NCBI GenBank assembly: GCA_964434535.1
Contig: CAYSWA010000007.1
Coordinates: forward strand, 1 to 64,000
Source of the DNA: SM23-32 sp964434535
Lineage (GTDB): Bacteria; Planctomycetota; Brocadiia; SM23-32
Direction: 5' to 3'
Length of the DNA: 64,000 nucleotides
Position numbers and translations under genes: made by a program. How positions within the stretch are numbered: position 1 is the first letter of the stretch; each line of letters starts with the position of its first letter. The notes beneath the pieces are model-generated. The model had not been told where the DNA came from. It ran no database searches and saw only the letters and a list, made by a program, of their open reading frames with translations. Positions 16,218 through 25,685 of this stretch are shown piece after piece.

Positions 16218-17371
16218 CGCAAGAGCGCGGCGACATCGTAGCCGTCGCCGGGCATCTCTTCCTGCTCCACGGCGTAGACCGCGCCCCTGTGCACGAGGAC
16301 CTGCGCGGCGGCCTGGTCGAGCAGGTCCTCGTCGCCGACCTCCCCCTCCGCGTGCTCGGTCACCGCGTCCGAATCCGCGTCGTAGCTGCCCCAGCGGTGG
16401 ACCCCGAGCGCCACGAAGAGGGTGTCGACGCGCCCGTGGTGGGCCGCCGGGACGGCTTGCTTCAGCTCCGTGGAGGCGCGCTCCGTCCCGAGCGCGGCCT
16501 CGAGGAACCCGGCCGCCTCGCGCTGGGCCTGCATGAAGACCGGCTCGACGATCGGCCAGGCCCTGTCGTGCAGCTCCTGCTCATTGAGCCTATCGGGATT
16601 GCCGCGGACGGCGTGCTCGACCAGGTGCGGGTAGGAGTTCGCCTTCCGGTAGATCGGCAGCATGCTCTCGGCGCCGGCGAGCACAAGCGGCGCCTGCTGC
16701 CCGCCGAGTGCTTCGTGCAGGGCGGCGTCGATCTGGCGGAAGTACTCGCGGATGCGGTCCTGCTCGTCGTCCTTGGGCACGCCCTGCCCGTGGAAGATGG
16801 CGGCGCCCGTGCCGCCGCCGCGGGTCTGGCCGGTCCCCGTGTGGAACTGCAAGTGCTTCTCGCGCACGTCGAAGCGGAGCGCCTCGGCGAGGCTGGCGGG
16901 CATGCCGCGCACGTCCAGGTGCCGCACGCTCCAGTGCGTGCCCTCCAGCACGCGCACGGCGTTCTGGCTCAGCGCCAGGATGTAGAAGCGGCCGTCCCGG
17001 CTGAAGAACGGCAGCAGCGGCTTGATGTGGAAGTGCTCGCCGACCGCCGATAGCTGCTCGACCTCCAGGGGGAGGCGGTAGCTGGAGAACAGGCCGGGCG
17101 CCACGAAGGCCGCCAGCCCGTCCGCCTGCTGCTGCCAGAAGTCGGAGTCCTCCAGCAGCTCCCGGGCCGGCGCGAGGAACTGCTCCACCTCGCGGCGCTG
17201 CATGCCCCGCCCCTCCAGGGCGTCGCGGGCGGCGTAGAGCGCGTTTTTGAACCGGATCGGGTTCTGGCGCGTCTGGCTGCCCGCCCGCTCGGTGGGGATG
17301 TAGAGCGAGACGCACAGTCCCCCGTGCGCGTCGATGAGTTTCTCCAGCGCTTCCCCGGTCAGCAGTGCCAT
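16211..17371 (-). CDS. Bacterial archaeo-eukaryotic release factor-like (baeRF) protein
   Basis: 386-residue protein with the eRF1/Pelota-like three-part fold of the bacterial baeRF families (family 3/7-like). It starts MALLTGEALEKLIDAHGGLCVSLYIPTERAG. A middle segment (YILALSQNAVRVLEG) and a C-terminal L7Ae-like part (RVDTLFVALGVHRWGSYD) match the family. baeRF proteins have been predicted to act on stalled ribosomes, but their role is unproven. It is monocistronic, facing away from the riboswitch locus and converging with the TIM-barrel gene. Confidence 0.8.
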   Translation of the reverse strand: MALLTGEALEKLIDAHGGLCVSLYIPTERAGSQTRQNPIRFKNALYAARDALEGRGMQRREVEQFLAPARELLEDSDFWQQQADGLAAFVAPGLFSSYRLPLEVEQLSAVGEHFHIKPLLPFFSRDGRFYILALSQNAVRVLEGTHWSVRHLDVRGMPASLAEALRFDVREKHLQFHTGTGQTRGGGTGAAIFHGQGVPKDDEQDRIREYFRQIDAALHEALGGQQAPLVLAGAESMLPIYRKANSYPHLVEHAVRGNPDRLNEQELHDRAWPIVEPVFMQAQREAAGFLEAALGTERASTELKQAVPAAHHGRVDTLFVALGVHRWGSYDADSDAVTEHAEGEVGDEDLLDQAAAQVLVHRGAVYAVEQEEMPGDGYDVAALLRY

Positions 17372-17502
17372 CGTTGCGCGTCCCCTCAGCTCGTGTGGAT
17401 CGGAATCCGGCGGCCGGTGCCCCCATGGGCCGCCTGCCTTCTATCCTGCATACTACCCGACAACGGTTCTGCTGTCATCAGGACGCCCACGGAAGGCGCG
17501 CC

Positions 17503-17531
17503 TTGACGGCCGGGCGCCGCCGTGGTAGAAG
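17503..17531 (+). promoter_or_regulatory. Sigma-70-like promoter of the cobalamin riboswitch
   Basis: TTGACG (17503-17508) and TAGAAG (17526-17531) with a 17 bp spacer. The predicted start near 17538 coincides with the 5' strand of riboswitch stem P1, which strengthens both calls. Confidence 0.6.
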
Positions 17532-17534
17532 GGA

Positions 17535-17710
17535 GGTGTCGGCGGGTGGCCCGAAGGGGCCACGGGAAAACGGTGAGAATCCGTTGCGGACCCGCCGCTG
17601 TAACCGGTAGCCGGAGCCCGTCAGCAAGGCCACTGTCCCCCGCGCCGGGGGATGGGAAGGCGGGGCGAGCGGCGACGACCGGGAGCCAGAAGACCGACCC
17701 GCCGACGATG
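17535..17710 (+). ncRNA. Cobalamin (B12) riboswitch
   Basis: Closing stem P1 is perfect: 17538-17547 (GTCGGCGGGT) pairs with 17697-17706. Between them are the hallmark segments: GGGAAAACGGTGAGAATCCG, GACCCGCCGCTGTAACCGG, the B12 box GTCAGCAAGGCCACTG (17620-17635), GGGAAGGCGGGG, and GAGCCAGAAGACC (17682-17695). The aptamer binds adenosyl- or methylcobalamin and usually represses the downstream operon. About 200 nt separate it from the ATG of the pseudopilin gene. The first clearly B12-related gene (btuF-like) is third in line. Confidence 0.97.
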
Positions 17711-17904
17711 AGTGCTGCGGACCTTCGGGCTTGAGCGAAGCGGCACGCGAGACGGCGGAAGTCTGCCTGTCGACCGTGGCCCGCGCCCGATCTCTGCGGC
17801 GTCGGGCCGCGTTGCTGTACGGCGCCGGCGCCCGGAGGGAGGCGGCGGTGCGGTCAGAGCGCATCGTCTCGGCGTGCCCGCACACGATGCAGGAGGGCCG
17901 GACG

Positions 17905-18648
17905 ATGCGGCGTCGCAGGGCTTTCACGCTCGTCGAACTGCTTGTCGTGATGGCGATCCTGGCCATCTTAAGCGGCCTGATCATGCCGGCCGTCAACGAG
18001 GCGCGCCTCGAGGCCAGGGCCACGAGCTGCCGCAACCGACTGCGGCAGATCGGGTTCGCCACCGAGATGCACACCACCGACCACGGCGGACACCTGCCCG
18101 ACGCCGGCGACTACACCGGGCGCCAGTTCTTCGGCCATTACGGCGGGCCCGCCGAGTACGTGGACTTCGGGGAGGGGTTCCTCTCCTCCTACGTCGGCAA
18201 CGACCGGGATGTCTGGCAGTGCCCGTCCTTCACGGACTTCTTCCCCCGCGCCCTCGGCCCCTGCACCGGCTACGGCTACAACTACCACTACCTGACGGAG
18301 CTGGTCGAGGAGGGCAACTGGTGGGACCCCGACTACAAGTACTGGTGGAAGGGCCTGCCGGAGGGGAGAATCCGCAAGACCACAAGAACGGTGCTGTTCG
18401 GCGACTCCGCCCGCAACTGGATGGGGCCGCTTGAGGAGAACTGGTTCTGGACGCCGCCGTCGCAGGCGCTCGCCTGGCCCGGATGGGAGACCGCCTACGC
18501 CCACTTCCGCCACCGGCTGAAGCTGAACGTCGTCTGGGCCGACGGGCACGTCAGCACGCTGCGTCCGGATCCCATCTTCCCGCTCGACCATGACCTGCTC
18601 GGCTACATCTGCGACACCTCGGACGTCTACTTCGATCCGGAGCAGTAG
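17905..18648 (+). CDS. Type II secretion-type pseudopilin, H-X9-DG family
   Basis: 247-residue protein with a class III prepilin leader. RRRRAFTLVELLVVMAILA has the prepilin peptidase site before FTLVE and the hydrophobic helix after it. The C-terminal half carries H-X9-DG (HRLKLNVVWADG), the processing-associated signature abundant in Planctomycetes and relatives. The middle is Trp/Tyr-rich (NWWDPDYKYWWKG), suggesting a binding surface. The ATG at 17905 has AGGAGGG 7 bp upstream. An ATG 18 bp earlier and the longer frame to 17731 lack support. It is the first gene after the cobalamin riboswitch, implying B12-dependent expression. A role in capturing corrinoids is inference only. Confidence 0.9.
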   Translation: MRRRRAFTLVELLVVMAILAILSGLIMPAVNEARLEARATSCRNRLRQIGFATEMHTTDHGGHLPDAGDYTGRQFFGHYGGPAEYVDFGEGFLSSYVGNDRDVWQCPSFTDFFPRALGPCTGYGYNYHYLTELVEEGNWWDPDYKYWWKGLPEGRIRKTTRTVLFGDSARNWMGPLEENWFWTPPSQALAWPGWETAYAHFRHRLKLNVVWADGHVSTLRPDPIFPLDHDLLGYICDTSDVYFDPEQ

Positions 18649-18670
18649 CGAGCGTCCCGAACTGCGTTGG

Positions 18671-18781
18671 TGGTCCCTGACACTTGAGATTATGGGCCGT
18701 GGTTCGGTGGCACGGGCTTCCAGCCCGTGAATCATGGCCAGGATGGCCATGCCACACTAAGACGGCCACCGGTAGAATCAA
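18671..18781 (+). repeat. Interspersed repeat copy 1
   Basis: A 111 bp element whose first 51 bases, from TGGTCCCTGACACTTGAG, match the inverse of 60430-60480 with one difference. Both copies also share GGCCATGCCACAC and end at AGAATCAA. This copy has two small hairpins: CACGGGCT/AGCCCGTG (18710-18729) and CATGGCCA/TGGCCATG (18733-18751). It is non-coding and lies between the pseudopilin and the next gene of the B12 unit. It resembles palindromic REP- or MITE-like elements; no transposase is nearby. Confidence 0.85.
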
Positions 18782-18810
18782 AACTCACAGGTCACCAGGA
18801 GGGCTCGGCC

Positions 18811-19221
18811 GTGGCCTATCGCCGCAGGAAGGTCGTCGCCGTCGTGCTGTTCGCCGGGGCGGCGCTGGGGCTGGCCGGCTTCGGCTTGCTGCGCGGGGGA
18901 CGCTACGAACAGAGGGGCGCCGGGCCCGCATCGGAACAAGCGCGGGCCGCCCTGGAGGTGATCCACGCGCTGGCCCGAGAGCCCGAGAGCGTCGCCGACC
19001 ATCTGCACCCGACCGCCACGCGGCTGGCGCAGGGAGCCGTAGAGAAGGCCGCCGAGCTGCTCCACAAGGCCGAATCCTACCGCCTGAAAGACGCTGAGTG
19101 GTTCGGCGAGTACCTGCGCGTCGGCGTTCTCTGCGTCCTGAAAGACGGGCGCGAGATGGAACGCTACTTCCTGTTCAGGGAGGAGGGCGGACAGCTCCTC
19201 GTCACCGGCCTCCAGCAGTAG
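18811..19221 (+). CDS. Small single-span membrane protein, unknown
   Basis: 136-residue hypothetical protein. The GTG at 18811 has AGGAGGG 7 bp upstream. The N-terminus is a basic cap (AYRRRK) followed by a membrane span (VVAVVLFAGAALGLAGFGLL). The rest is a soluble domain with two amphipathic helices and a strand-rich end (YLRVGVLCVLKDGREMERYF) that vaguely recalls NTF2-like domains. It lies 36 bp before the btuF-like gene in the cobalamin-controlled cluster, so a role in B12 uptake is possible. No family was recognised. Confidence 0.65.
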   Translation: MAYRRRKVVAVVLFAGAALGLAGFGLLRGGRYEQRGAGPASEQARAALEVIHALAREPESVADHLHPTATRLAQGAVEKAAELLHKAESYRLKDAEWFGEYLRVGVLCVLKDGREMERYFLFREEGGQLLVTGLQQ

Positions 19222-19256
19222 GGCCGTCCCCTGCTTCCACCGAAACGGGCTTGCAC

Positions 19257-20180
19257 GTGAGCGACGCAGCCGCCAAAGCGCTGATCGCAGCGGTCGCGTT
19301 CGCCGTCGGTCTCGGCCTGTCGATGTGGCTGCTGCGTCTGCCGATGCCGGGCGCCGGTGAGGGCCCGAGCGCGAGCTCGGGGGGCTATCGCTACGGGCGG
19401 GTCATCTGCATGTCGCCCGCCACCGCCGAGATCGCCTTCGCCCTCGGGGCCGGCGGGCGCGTGGTGGGCGTCAGCGAGTACACGCAGTACCCGCCCGAGG
19501 CGCTCCAGAAGCCGACCTGCGGAGGGTTCTTCAACCCCAACTACGAGCTGATCCTCGCCCTGCGGCCGGACCTGCTGCTCACCCAGGGCCGCGCGGCGGA
19601 GCTGGAGCGCTTCGCCCGCGAGAACGGGCTCGCCTTCGGCTCGGTCGAACTGACCGACCTCTCGTCCATCTTCGCCGCCGTCGAGCGGATCGGCGCGCTA
19701 TTGGAGGCGCAGGAACGGGCGGCCGACCTCGTCGCCCACATGGGCGAGCGGCTGGCGGCGGTGCGGGCGCGCGTGGCGGGCCGGCAGCCGGCCTCCGTCC
19801 TGCTGGTCAGCGGTCGTGAGCCCGGCTCGCTGACCGGGGTCCACGCGGTCGGGCCGGGCACCTTCCTGCACGACCTGGTCGGCGTCGCGGGCGGGCGGAA
19901 CGTCTTCGGCGACATGGAGCGCTCCTACGCGGCCGTCAGCAAGGAGGCGATCCTGGAACGGGCGCCCAAAGTCGTCATCGAGCTGCACGGCGAGGGAGGC
20001 GACGCGCGCGAGCTGAACCGGCGCGTGCGGGCGCTCTGGGGCGCAATGCAGCCGCTGCCGGCGGTGCAGGCCGGCCGCGTCCACGCCATCGAGGCCACCT
20101 ACGCGATGGTGCCCGGCCCGCGGGTCGTGCGGCTGGCGGAGCGCCTGGGCGAGCTGCTGCATCCGGAGGCCGGGCCATGA
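19257..20180 (+). CDS. btuF: Cobalamin/iron-siderophore ABC transporter substrate-binding protein, BtuF-like
   Basis: 307-residue class III periplasmic binding protein. The GTG at 19257 opens a signal anchor (AAVAFAVGLGLSMWLLRL) without a lipobox. The mature part has the helical-backbone fold: RVICMSPATAEIAFALGAGGRVVGVS, then LILALRPDLLLTQG, then GPGTFLHDLVGVAGGRNVF. BtuF and FecB/FhuD share this fold. The upstream cobalamin riboswitch argues for a corrinoid substrate. Its end overlaps the ATPase gene by 4 bp (ATGA). Confidence 0.87.
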   Translation: MSDAAAKALIAAVAFAVGLGLSMWLLRLPMPGAGEGPSASSGGYRYGRVICMSPATAEIAFALGAGGRVVGVSEYTQYPPEALQKPTCGGFFNPNYELILALRPDLLLTQGRAAELERFARENGLAFGSVELTDLSSIFAAVERIGALLEAQERAADLVAHMGERLAAVRARVAGRQPASVLLVSGREPGSLTGVHAVGPGTFLHDLVGVAGGRNVFGDMERSYAAVSKEAILERAPKVVIELHGEGGDARELNRRVRALWGAMQPLPAVQAGRVHAIEATYAMVPGPRVVRLAERLGELLHPEAGP

Positions 20181-20983
20181 CCGAGCCGCTGCTGGCGCTG
20201 CGCGACTGCCGCTTCCGCTACGAGGAGGCCGGCTTCAGGCTGCGCGACGTCTCGCTGGAGGTCGGGGCCGGCAGCGTCGTCGGAGTGGTCGGCCCGAACG
20301 GGTCGGGCAAGAGCACGCTGCTGCGGCTGGCGGCCGGGCTGCTCCGCCCGGACGCGGGCGAGGCGCTCATCGGGGGCCATCGGGCCCACGAGCTGGGGCG
20401 GCGGCGGGTGGCGCGGATGCTCGCCTTCCTGCCCCAGCAGACGCGGGCGGCCTTCGGCTTCACCGCCCGGCAGGTCGTCGAGATGGGCCGCTTCCCCCAC
20501 CAGCGGGGGCTCGGTTTCATGGGCGCCGCCGACGTGCGCGCCGTGCGCACTGCGCTGGAGCGCACGGGGTCGGGCGGGCTCGCCGACCGGCGGTTCTCCA
20601 CGCTCTCAGGCGGCGAGAAGCAGCGGGTGCTCATTGCCAGCATCCTGGCCCAGGAGCCGTCGGTGATGCTGCTGGACGAGCCGGCCGCCGCCCTCGACGT
20701 GCACCACCAGGCCGAGGTGCTCGACCTGCTGTGGGACCTCTCGCGCACCGGCATCGCCGTGCTGCTGGTCACGCATGACCTCAACGCGGCGGCCCGCTTC
20801 TGCGAGCGGCTCGTCCTGCTCTGCGAGGGGGCCGTGGCCCGCGCCGGGACGCCGGACCAGGTGCTGGAGCAGGAGCTGCTCGCGGAGGTCTACGGGGCCG
20901 ACGTGCGCGTCTGCCGCAACCCCGTCACGGGCACGCCGATGGTCACCGTGCCCGGAAGGAGGGCCCATGCCGCGCGCGAGTGA
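20177..20983 (+). CDS. btuD: ABC transporter ATP-binding protein, BtuD-like
   Basis: 268-residue ABC ATPase of the FecE/BtuD class. Walker A GPNGSGKST, Q-loop FLPQQ, signature STLSGGEKQRVLIAS (LSGGEK), Walker B VMLLDEPAAALD and the H-switch LLVTHDLN are all intact. It powers import of corrinoid (inferred from the riboswitch) with the permease encoded directly downstream, whose ATG overlaps this gene. Normal length. Confidence 0.92.
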   Translation: MTEPLLALRDCRFRYEEAGFRLRDVSLEVGAGSVVGVVGPNGSGKSTLLRLAAGLLRPDAGEALIGGHRAHELGRRRVARMLAFLPQQTRAAFGFTARQVVEMGRFPHQRGLGFMGAADVRAVRTALERTGSGGLADRRFSTLSGGEKQRVLIASILAQEPSVMLLDEPAAALDVHHQAEVLDLLWDLSRTGIAVLLVTHDLNAAARFCERLVLLCEGAVARAGTPDQVLEQELLAEVYGADVRVCRNPVTGTPMVTVPGRRAHAARE

Positions 20984-21992
20984 GCACCTGACGCCGGTGC
21001 GCTTCGGGGGCACGGTCGGCCTGGCGGCGCTCGCCTGGGCAGCGGCGGGGCTGGTATGCCTCTTCTACGGTCAGGCCGACGTGCCGGCGGCGCGCATCCT
21101 ATCGGTCCTCTCCGGCGCGGGGGGCGGCCCGCAGGAGGCCAACATCGTGCTGATGCAGCGGCTGCCGCGCGTGCTGCTGGCACTGCTGGCCGGCGGCGGG
21201 CTGGCGATGACGGGCGCGGTCTTCCAGGCGATGCTGCGCAATCCCCTCGCCACTCCGCACATCCTCGGTGTCTCGGCCGGCGGGGCGCTCGGGGCGGTCC
21301 TGGCCATATCGGCCGGCCTCGCCGGGCCGGGGCTCGGGCCGTTCCGGCCGGTGCAGCTCTTCGCGCTGGCGGGTGCTCTGGCGAACGTGACCGTCATCTA
21401 CCTGCTGGCGCGGCGGCGGGAGGTCTTCTCGCCTCTGAAGCTGCTGCTGGCCGGCGTGACGCTCGGGCTGATCTGCTCGGCGCTGATCATGTTCGTGCGG
21501 TTCGTCTCCGAGCCGACGAAGCTGGTGATGGTCGACCGCTGGCTGATGGGCGGGCTCGACGTGCACGGGTTCCGCAGCGTGGCGGCGGTGCTGCCGCTGC
21601 TGCTGCCGGCGGGGGCGCTGCTGATGAGCGAGGCCGGCGCGCTGAACCAGCTCGCGTTGGGGGAGGAGCTGGCGGCCGGCCGGGGCGTGAACGTGGCCGG
21701 GGTGCAGGTCGAGGCGTTCGTTGCGGGCTCGGTGCTGACGGCCGTGGTGGTCTCGGTGGCCGGGCCGATCGGGTTCGTCGGGCTGATCGTGCCGCACGCG
21801 CTGCGGGGCATCTTCGGCCCCGACCACCGGCTGCTTCTGCCGCTGAGCTTCTTCGGGGGCGGTGCGTTCCTGGCGGCGGCGGACACGGTGGCGCGTTCGG
21901 CCTTCGCCCCTTCCGAGCTGCCGGTGGGGGTGCTGACGGCGATGCTCGGCGGCCCGTTCTTCCTGGCGCTGCTGGTCACGCGCGCCCGGTAG
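20967..21992 (+). CDS. btuC: FecCD/BtuC-family ABC permease
   Basis: 341-residue polytopic permease of the FecCD family, with about ten membrane spans. Family landmarks: MQRLPRVLLALLAGGGLAMTGAVFQAMLRNPLATPHILGVSAGGALGA, and near the C-terminus GPIGFVGLIVPHALRGIFGPDHR. Start ATG 20967 has GGAAGGAGGG just upstream and overlaps the ATPase gene by 17 bp. It is the last gene of the riboswitch unit and converges with pyrG. Confidence 0.92.
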   Translation: MPRASEHLTPVRFGGTVGLAALAWAAAGLVCLFYGQADVPAARILSVLSGAGGGPQEANIVLMQRLPRVLLALLAGGGLAMTGAVFQAMLRNPLATPHILGVSAGGALGAVLAISAGLAGPGLGPFRPVQLFALAGALANVTVIYLLARRREVFSPLKLLLAGVTLGLICSALIMFVRFVSEPTKLVMVDRWLMGGLDVHGFRSVAAVLPLLLPAGALLMSEAGALNQLALGEELAAGRGVNVAGVQVEAFVAGSVLTAVVVSVAGPIGFVGLIVPHALRGIFGPDHRLLLPLSFFGGGAFLAAADTVARSAFAPSELPVGVLTAMLGGPFFLALLVTRAR

Positions 21993-21997
21993 CGGCT

Positions 21998-23605
<1,608 letters not shown>

Positions 23606-23650
23606 CACGGAATCAGTGCAAGAGTGAAGGGAGGATCGCCCACGGCGCGC

Positions 23651-23679
23651 ATTCTACGGCCGGCAACCGGGCCGCGCAA
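23651..23679 (-). promoter_or_regulatory. Sigma-70-like promoter for pyrG
   Basis: On the minus strand, TTGCGC (23674-23679) and TAGAAT (23651-23656) are 17 bp apart. The start codon lies about 40 nt downstream of the predicted start. Confidence 0.55.
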
Positions 23680-23817
23680 GCGGGGGCTTCCGGGCCGCAA
23701 GGAGCGGGTCCACCGGGGGCTGGCGGCCACGCAGCGGGCGGCATAACGGCGCGATCTGCCCGAACCCGCGCCGGGCGCCTCACGAGCAACGAGGAGCACG
23801 CCACGCCGTGCGCCGCC

Positions 23818-24597
23818 CTACCATTCCAGCCGCACCGGCACGCCGGCCTCGGCCAGCTCGCGCTTGATGCCCTCGATGGTGTGCGTGCCGAAGTGGACCA
23901 TCGAGGCGATCAGGGCGGCGTCGGCCTTGCCCCGGGTGAGCACCTCGCGCAGGTGCCGGGGCTCGCCCGCGCCGCCGCTGGCGATGACGGGTATGCCGAC
24001 GGCCTCGCTGATCAGGCGGGTCACCTCCACGTCGTAGCCCTCGCGGGTGCCGTCGGCGTCGATGGAGTTGACGCAGATCTCGCCCGCGCCGCACGACTCG
24101 GCCTCCCTGGCCCAGTAGACGGCGTCGAGCCCGGTGGCGAGGCGGGCGCCCTCGACGTAGACCTCGAAGCCGCTGGGCACCTCGTCGGTCCTGTCCACGC
24201 GGCGGGTCTGCACGCCGAGCACGATGCACTGGCTGCCGAAGCGGGCTGCGCCGTCCACGATGAGGGAGGGGTTGCGCACGGCGGCGGTGTCGATGCTCAC
24301 CTTGTCGGCGCCGGCCAGCAGCGCGCGGCGCATGTCCTCGCTGGTGCGCAGGCCGCCCCCGACGGCGAAGGGGATCGAGATGCGCCGGGCCACGGCCTCG
24401 ACGACGTCGATCATGATGTCCTTGTGGCGGGGCGAGGCGCCGATGTCGTAGAAGACCAGCTCGTCGACGCCGCCCTCGTAGTAGCGCCCGGCCATCTCGA
24501 CCGGGTCGCCCACGTCCACGTTGCCCTGGAACTGCACGCCCTTGGTCGTCTTGCCGTCGCGCACGTCCAGGCAGACGATGACGCGTTTCTTCAGCAT
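23818..24597 (-). CDS. hisF: Imidazole glycerol phosphate synthase cyclase subunit HisF
   Basis: 259-residue HisF TIM barrel, which joins PRFAR with ammonia from HisH to give IGP and AICAR in histidine synthesis. The catalytic Asp residues are in VIVCLDV near the N-terminus and in SIDADGTREGYDVE. Phosphate-binding segments FAVGGGLRTSED and VIASGGAGEP are present. It starts 1 bp after the hisH stop, so the two subunits are coupled. No other his genes are in the window. A paralogue for nucleotide-sugar amidation is possible, but the active-site residues favour true HisF. Confidence 0.93.
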   Translation of the reverse strand: MLKKRVIVCLDVRDGKTTKGVQFQGNVDVGDPVEMAGRYYEGGVDELVFYDIGASPRHKDIMIDVVEAVARRISIPFAVGGGLRTSEDMRRALLAGADKVSIDTAAVRNPSLIVDGAARFGSQCIVLGVQTRRVDRTDEVPSGFEVYVEGARLATGLDAVYWAREAESCGAGEICVNSIDADGTREGYDVEVTRLISEAVGIPVIASGGAGEPRHLREVLTRGKADAALIASMVHFGTHTIEGIKRELAEAGVPVRLEW

Positions 24598-24598
24598 G

Positions 24599-25216
24599 CT
24601 ACGGGCTCCAGTCCAGGAAGTTCTCCAGCAGGCGCAGCCCGACCCGGCCGCTGCGCTCGGGGTGGAACTGCGTCGCGACGACGTTGCCCTGCGCCAGCGC
24701 GCTGACGAACGGACCGTGGTAATCGGTCGTGCCGAGGATGGACTCGGGATCGGCGGGGGAGGGGGCGAAGCTGTGCACGAAGTAGAAGCATGCGCCGTCG
24801 CCGACCCCCCTCCACAGGGGGTGGGGCAGGTGCTGCTCCACCTCGTTCCAGCCCATGTGCGGCACCTTGGCGCCCTCGGGCACGGCGAGCCGCTCCACGC
24901 CGCCGCGCACGAGGCCCAGGCACTCGGCCTCGTCCTCCTCGCTGCACTGCAGGATGATCTGCGCGCCGAGGCAGATGCCGAGCATCGGGCGGCCGGAGGC
25001 GGCGTAGTGGCGGACGGCCTCGTCCAGCCCCAGCGAGCGGAGCGTGGCCATGGCGGCCCCCGCGGCGCCGACGCCGGGGAAGATCAGCCGCCCGGCCGCC
25101 TGCACCTCGTCGGGGTTGCTGCTGACCACGGCCGCCCGGCCGAGCTTCTCGACGGCGAGCCGCACGCTGGTCAGGTTGCCCGCGTGGTAGTCCACGATGG
25201 TGATCACGTCCGGCAT
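24599..25216 (-). CDS. hisH: Imidazole glycerol phosphate synthase glutaminase subunit HisH
   Basis: 205-residue class I glutamine amidotransferase that supplies ammonia to HisF. VDYHAGNLTSVRLAVEKLG lies at the N-terminus, the nucleophile Cys is in GICLGAQIILQ, and the His-Glu dyad is in ATQFHPERSG. ATG 25216 (MPDVITI) was chosen; an ATG three codons upstream (25225) is equally possible. The frame to 25321 is open but not HisH-like. It is the first gene of a two-gene hisH-hisF unit. Confidence 0.93.
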   Translation of the reverse strand: MPDVITIVDYHAGNLTSVRLAVEKLGRAAVVSSNPDEVQAAGRLIFPGVGAAGAAMATLRSLGLDEAVRHYAASGRPMLGICLGAQIILQCSEEDEAECLGLVRGGVERLAVPEGAKVPHMGWNEVEQHLPHPLWRGVGDGACFYFVHSFAPSPADPESILGTTDYHGPFVSALAQGNVVATQFHPERSGRVGLRLLENFLDWSP

Positions 25217-25277
25217 GGCCCCCATGCTAACGCACCGGGGGCGGCGCTGCCATGGAAGGGCTTGGGGCGGCGCCGCT

Positions 25278-25306
25278 TTGATTCGGCGGCGCGCGTGCCG
25301 TAACCT
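25278..25306 (+). promoter_or_regulatory. Sigma-70-like promoter for the cupin-tsaD-larB-nnrD operon
   Basis: TTGATT (25278-25283) and TAACCT (25301-25306) with a 17 bp spacer. The predicted start near 25313 lies 25 nt before the GTG start. Confidence 0.55.
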
Positions 25307-25337
25307 GGGTTCCCTGTCCATAGAGGAGGATGCACGC

Positions 25338-25685
25338 GTGAAACACGTCCACTACGAGCAGGTCGAGCTGGAGCCGGTCGAGGCCGAGGGCGCCGCGAAG
25401 GCCGGCGTGCGCCGGCTGATCTGCGAGGAAGACGGCGCGCCCAACTTCTGCATGCGCCGCTTCGAGCTGGAGCCCGGCGGCGCCACGCCGTTCCACGAGC
25501 ATCCCTGGGAGCACGAGGTCTTCGTGCTGGAGGGCAAGGGAACGCTGCGCGGCGAGGAGGGCGACGAACCGTTCCGCGCGGGCGACGTCGTGCTGATCCG
25601 TCCGGGCGAGCGGCACGGCTTCTGCGCGGAGAAGGGCGTGCCGGTCGCGTTCCTCTGCCTGATCCCGCGGGAAGGCAAGCGTTGA
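25338..25685 (+). CDS. Cupin-domain protein
   Basis: 115-residue single-domain cupin. Metal-binding motif 1 is TPFHEHPWEHEVFVLEGKG (His, His, Glu/His) and motif 2 is AGDVVLIRPGERHGF. Such proteins are small metal-dependent enzymes or sugar/effector sensors; the ligand is not predictable. The GTG at 25338 has AGAGGAGGA 8 bp upstream. Its stop overlaps the tsaD start (TTGA), so the two are translationally coupled. Confidence 0.88.
   Translation: MKHVHYEQVELEPVEAEGAAKAGVRRLICEEDGAPNFCMRRFELEPGGATPFHEHPWEHEVFVLEGKGTLRGEEGDEPFRAGDVVLIRPGERHGFCAEKGVPVAFLCLIPREGKR

Noticed and set aside
17712..18434. A 240-codon frame starting within the riboswitch region.
   Set aside because: It is the +1 shadow of the pseudopilin gene, which has the prepilin leader and H-X9-DG in the neighbouring frame.
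23780..24229. Arg-rich frame within hisF.
   Set aside because: Shadow of hisF in another frame; no independent ribosome-binding site or motif.
25226..25321. N-terminal extension of HisH to 25321.
   Set aside because: It would overlap the cupin promoter, is Arg/Pro-rich, and HisH proteins begin directly at the VDYHAGN segment.
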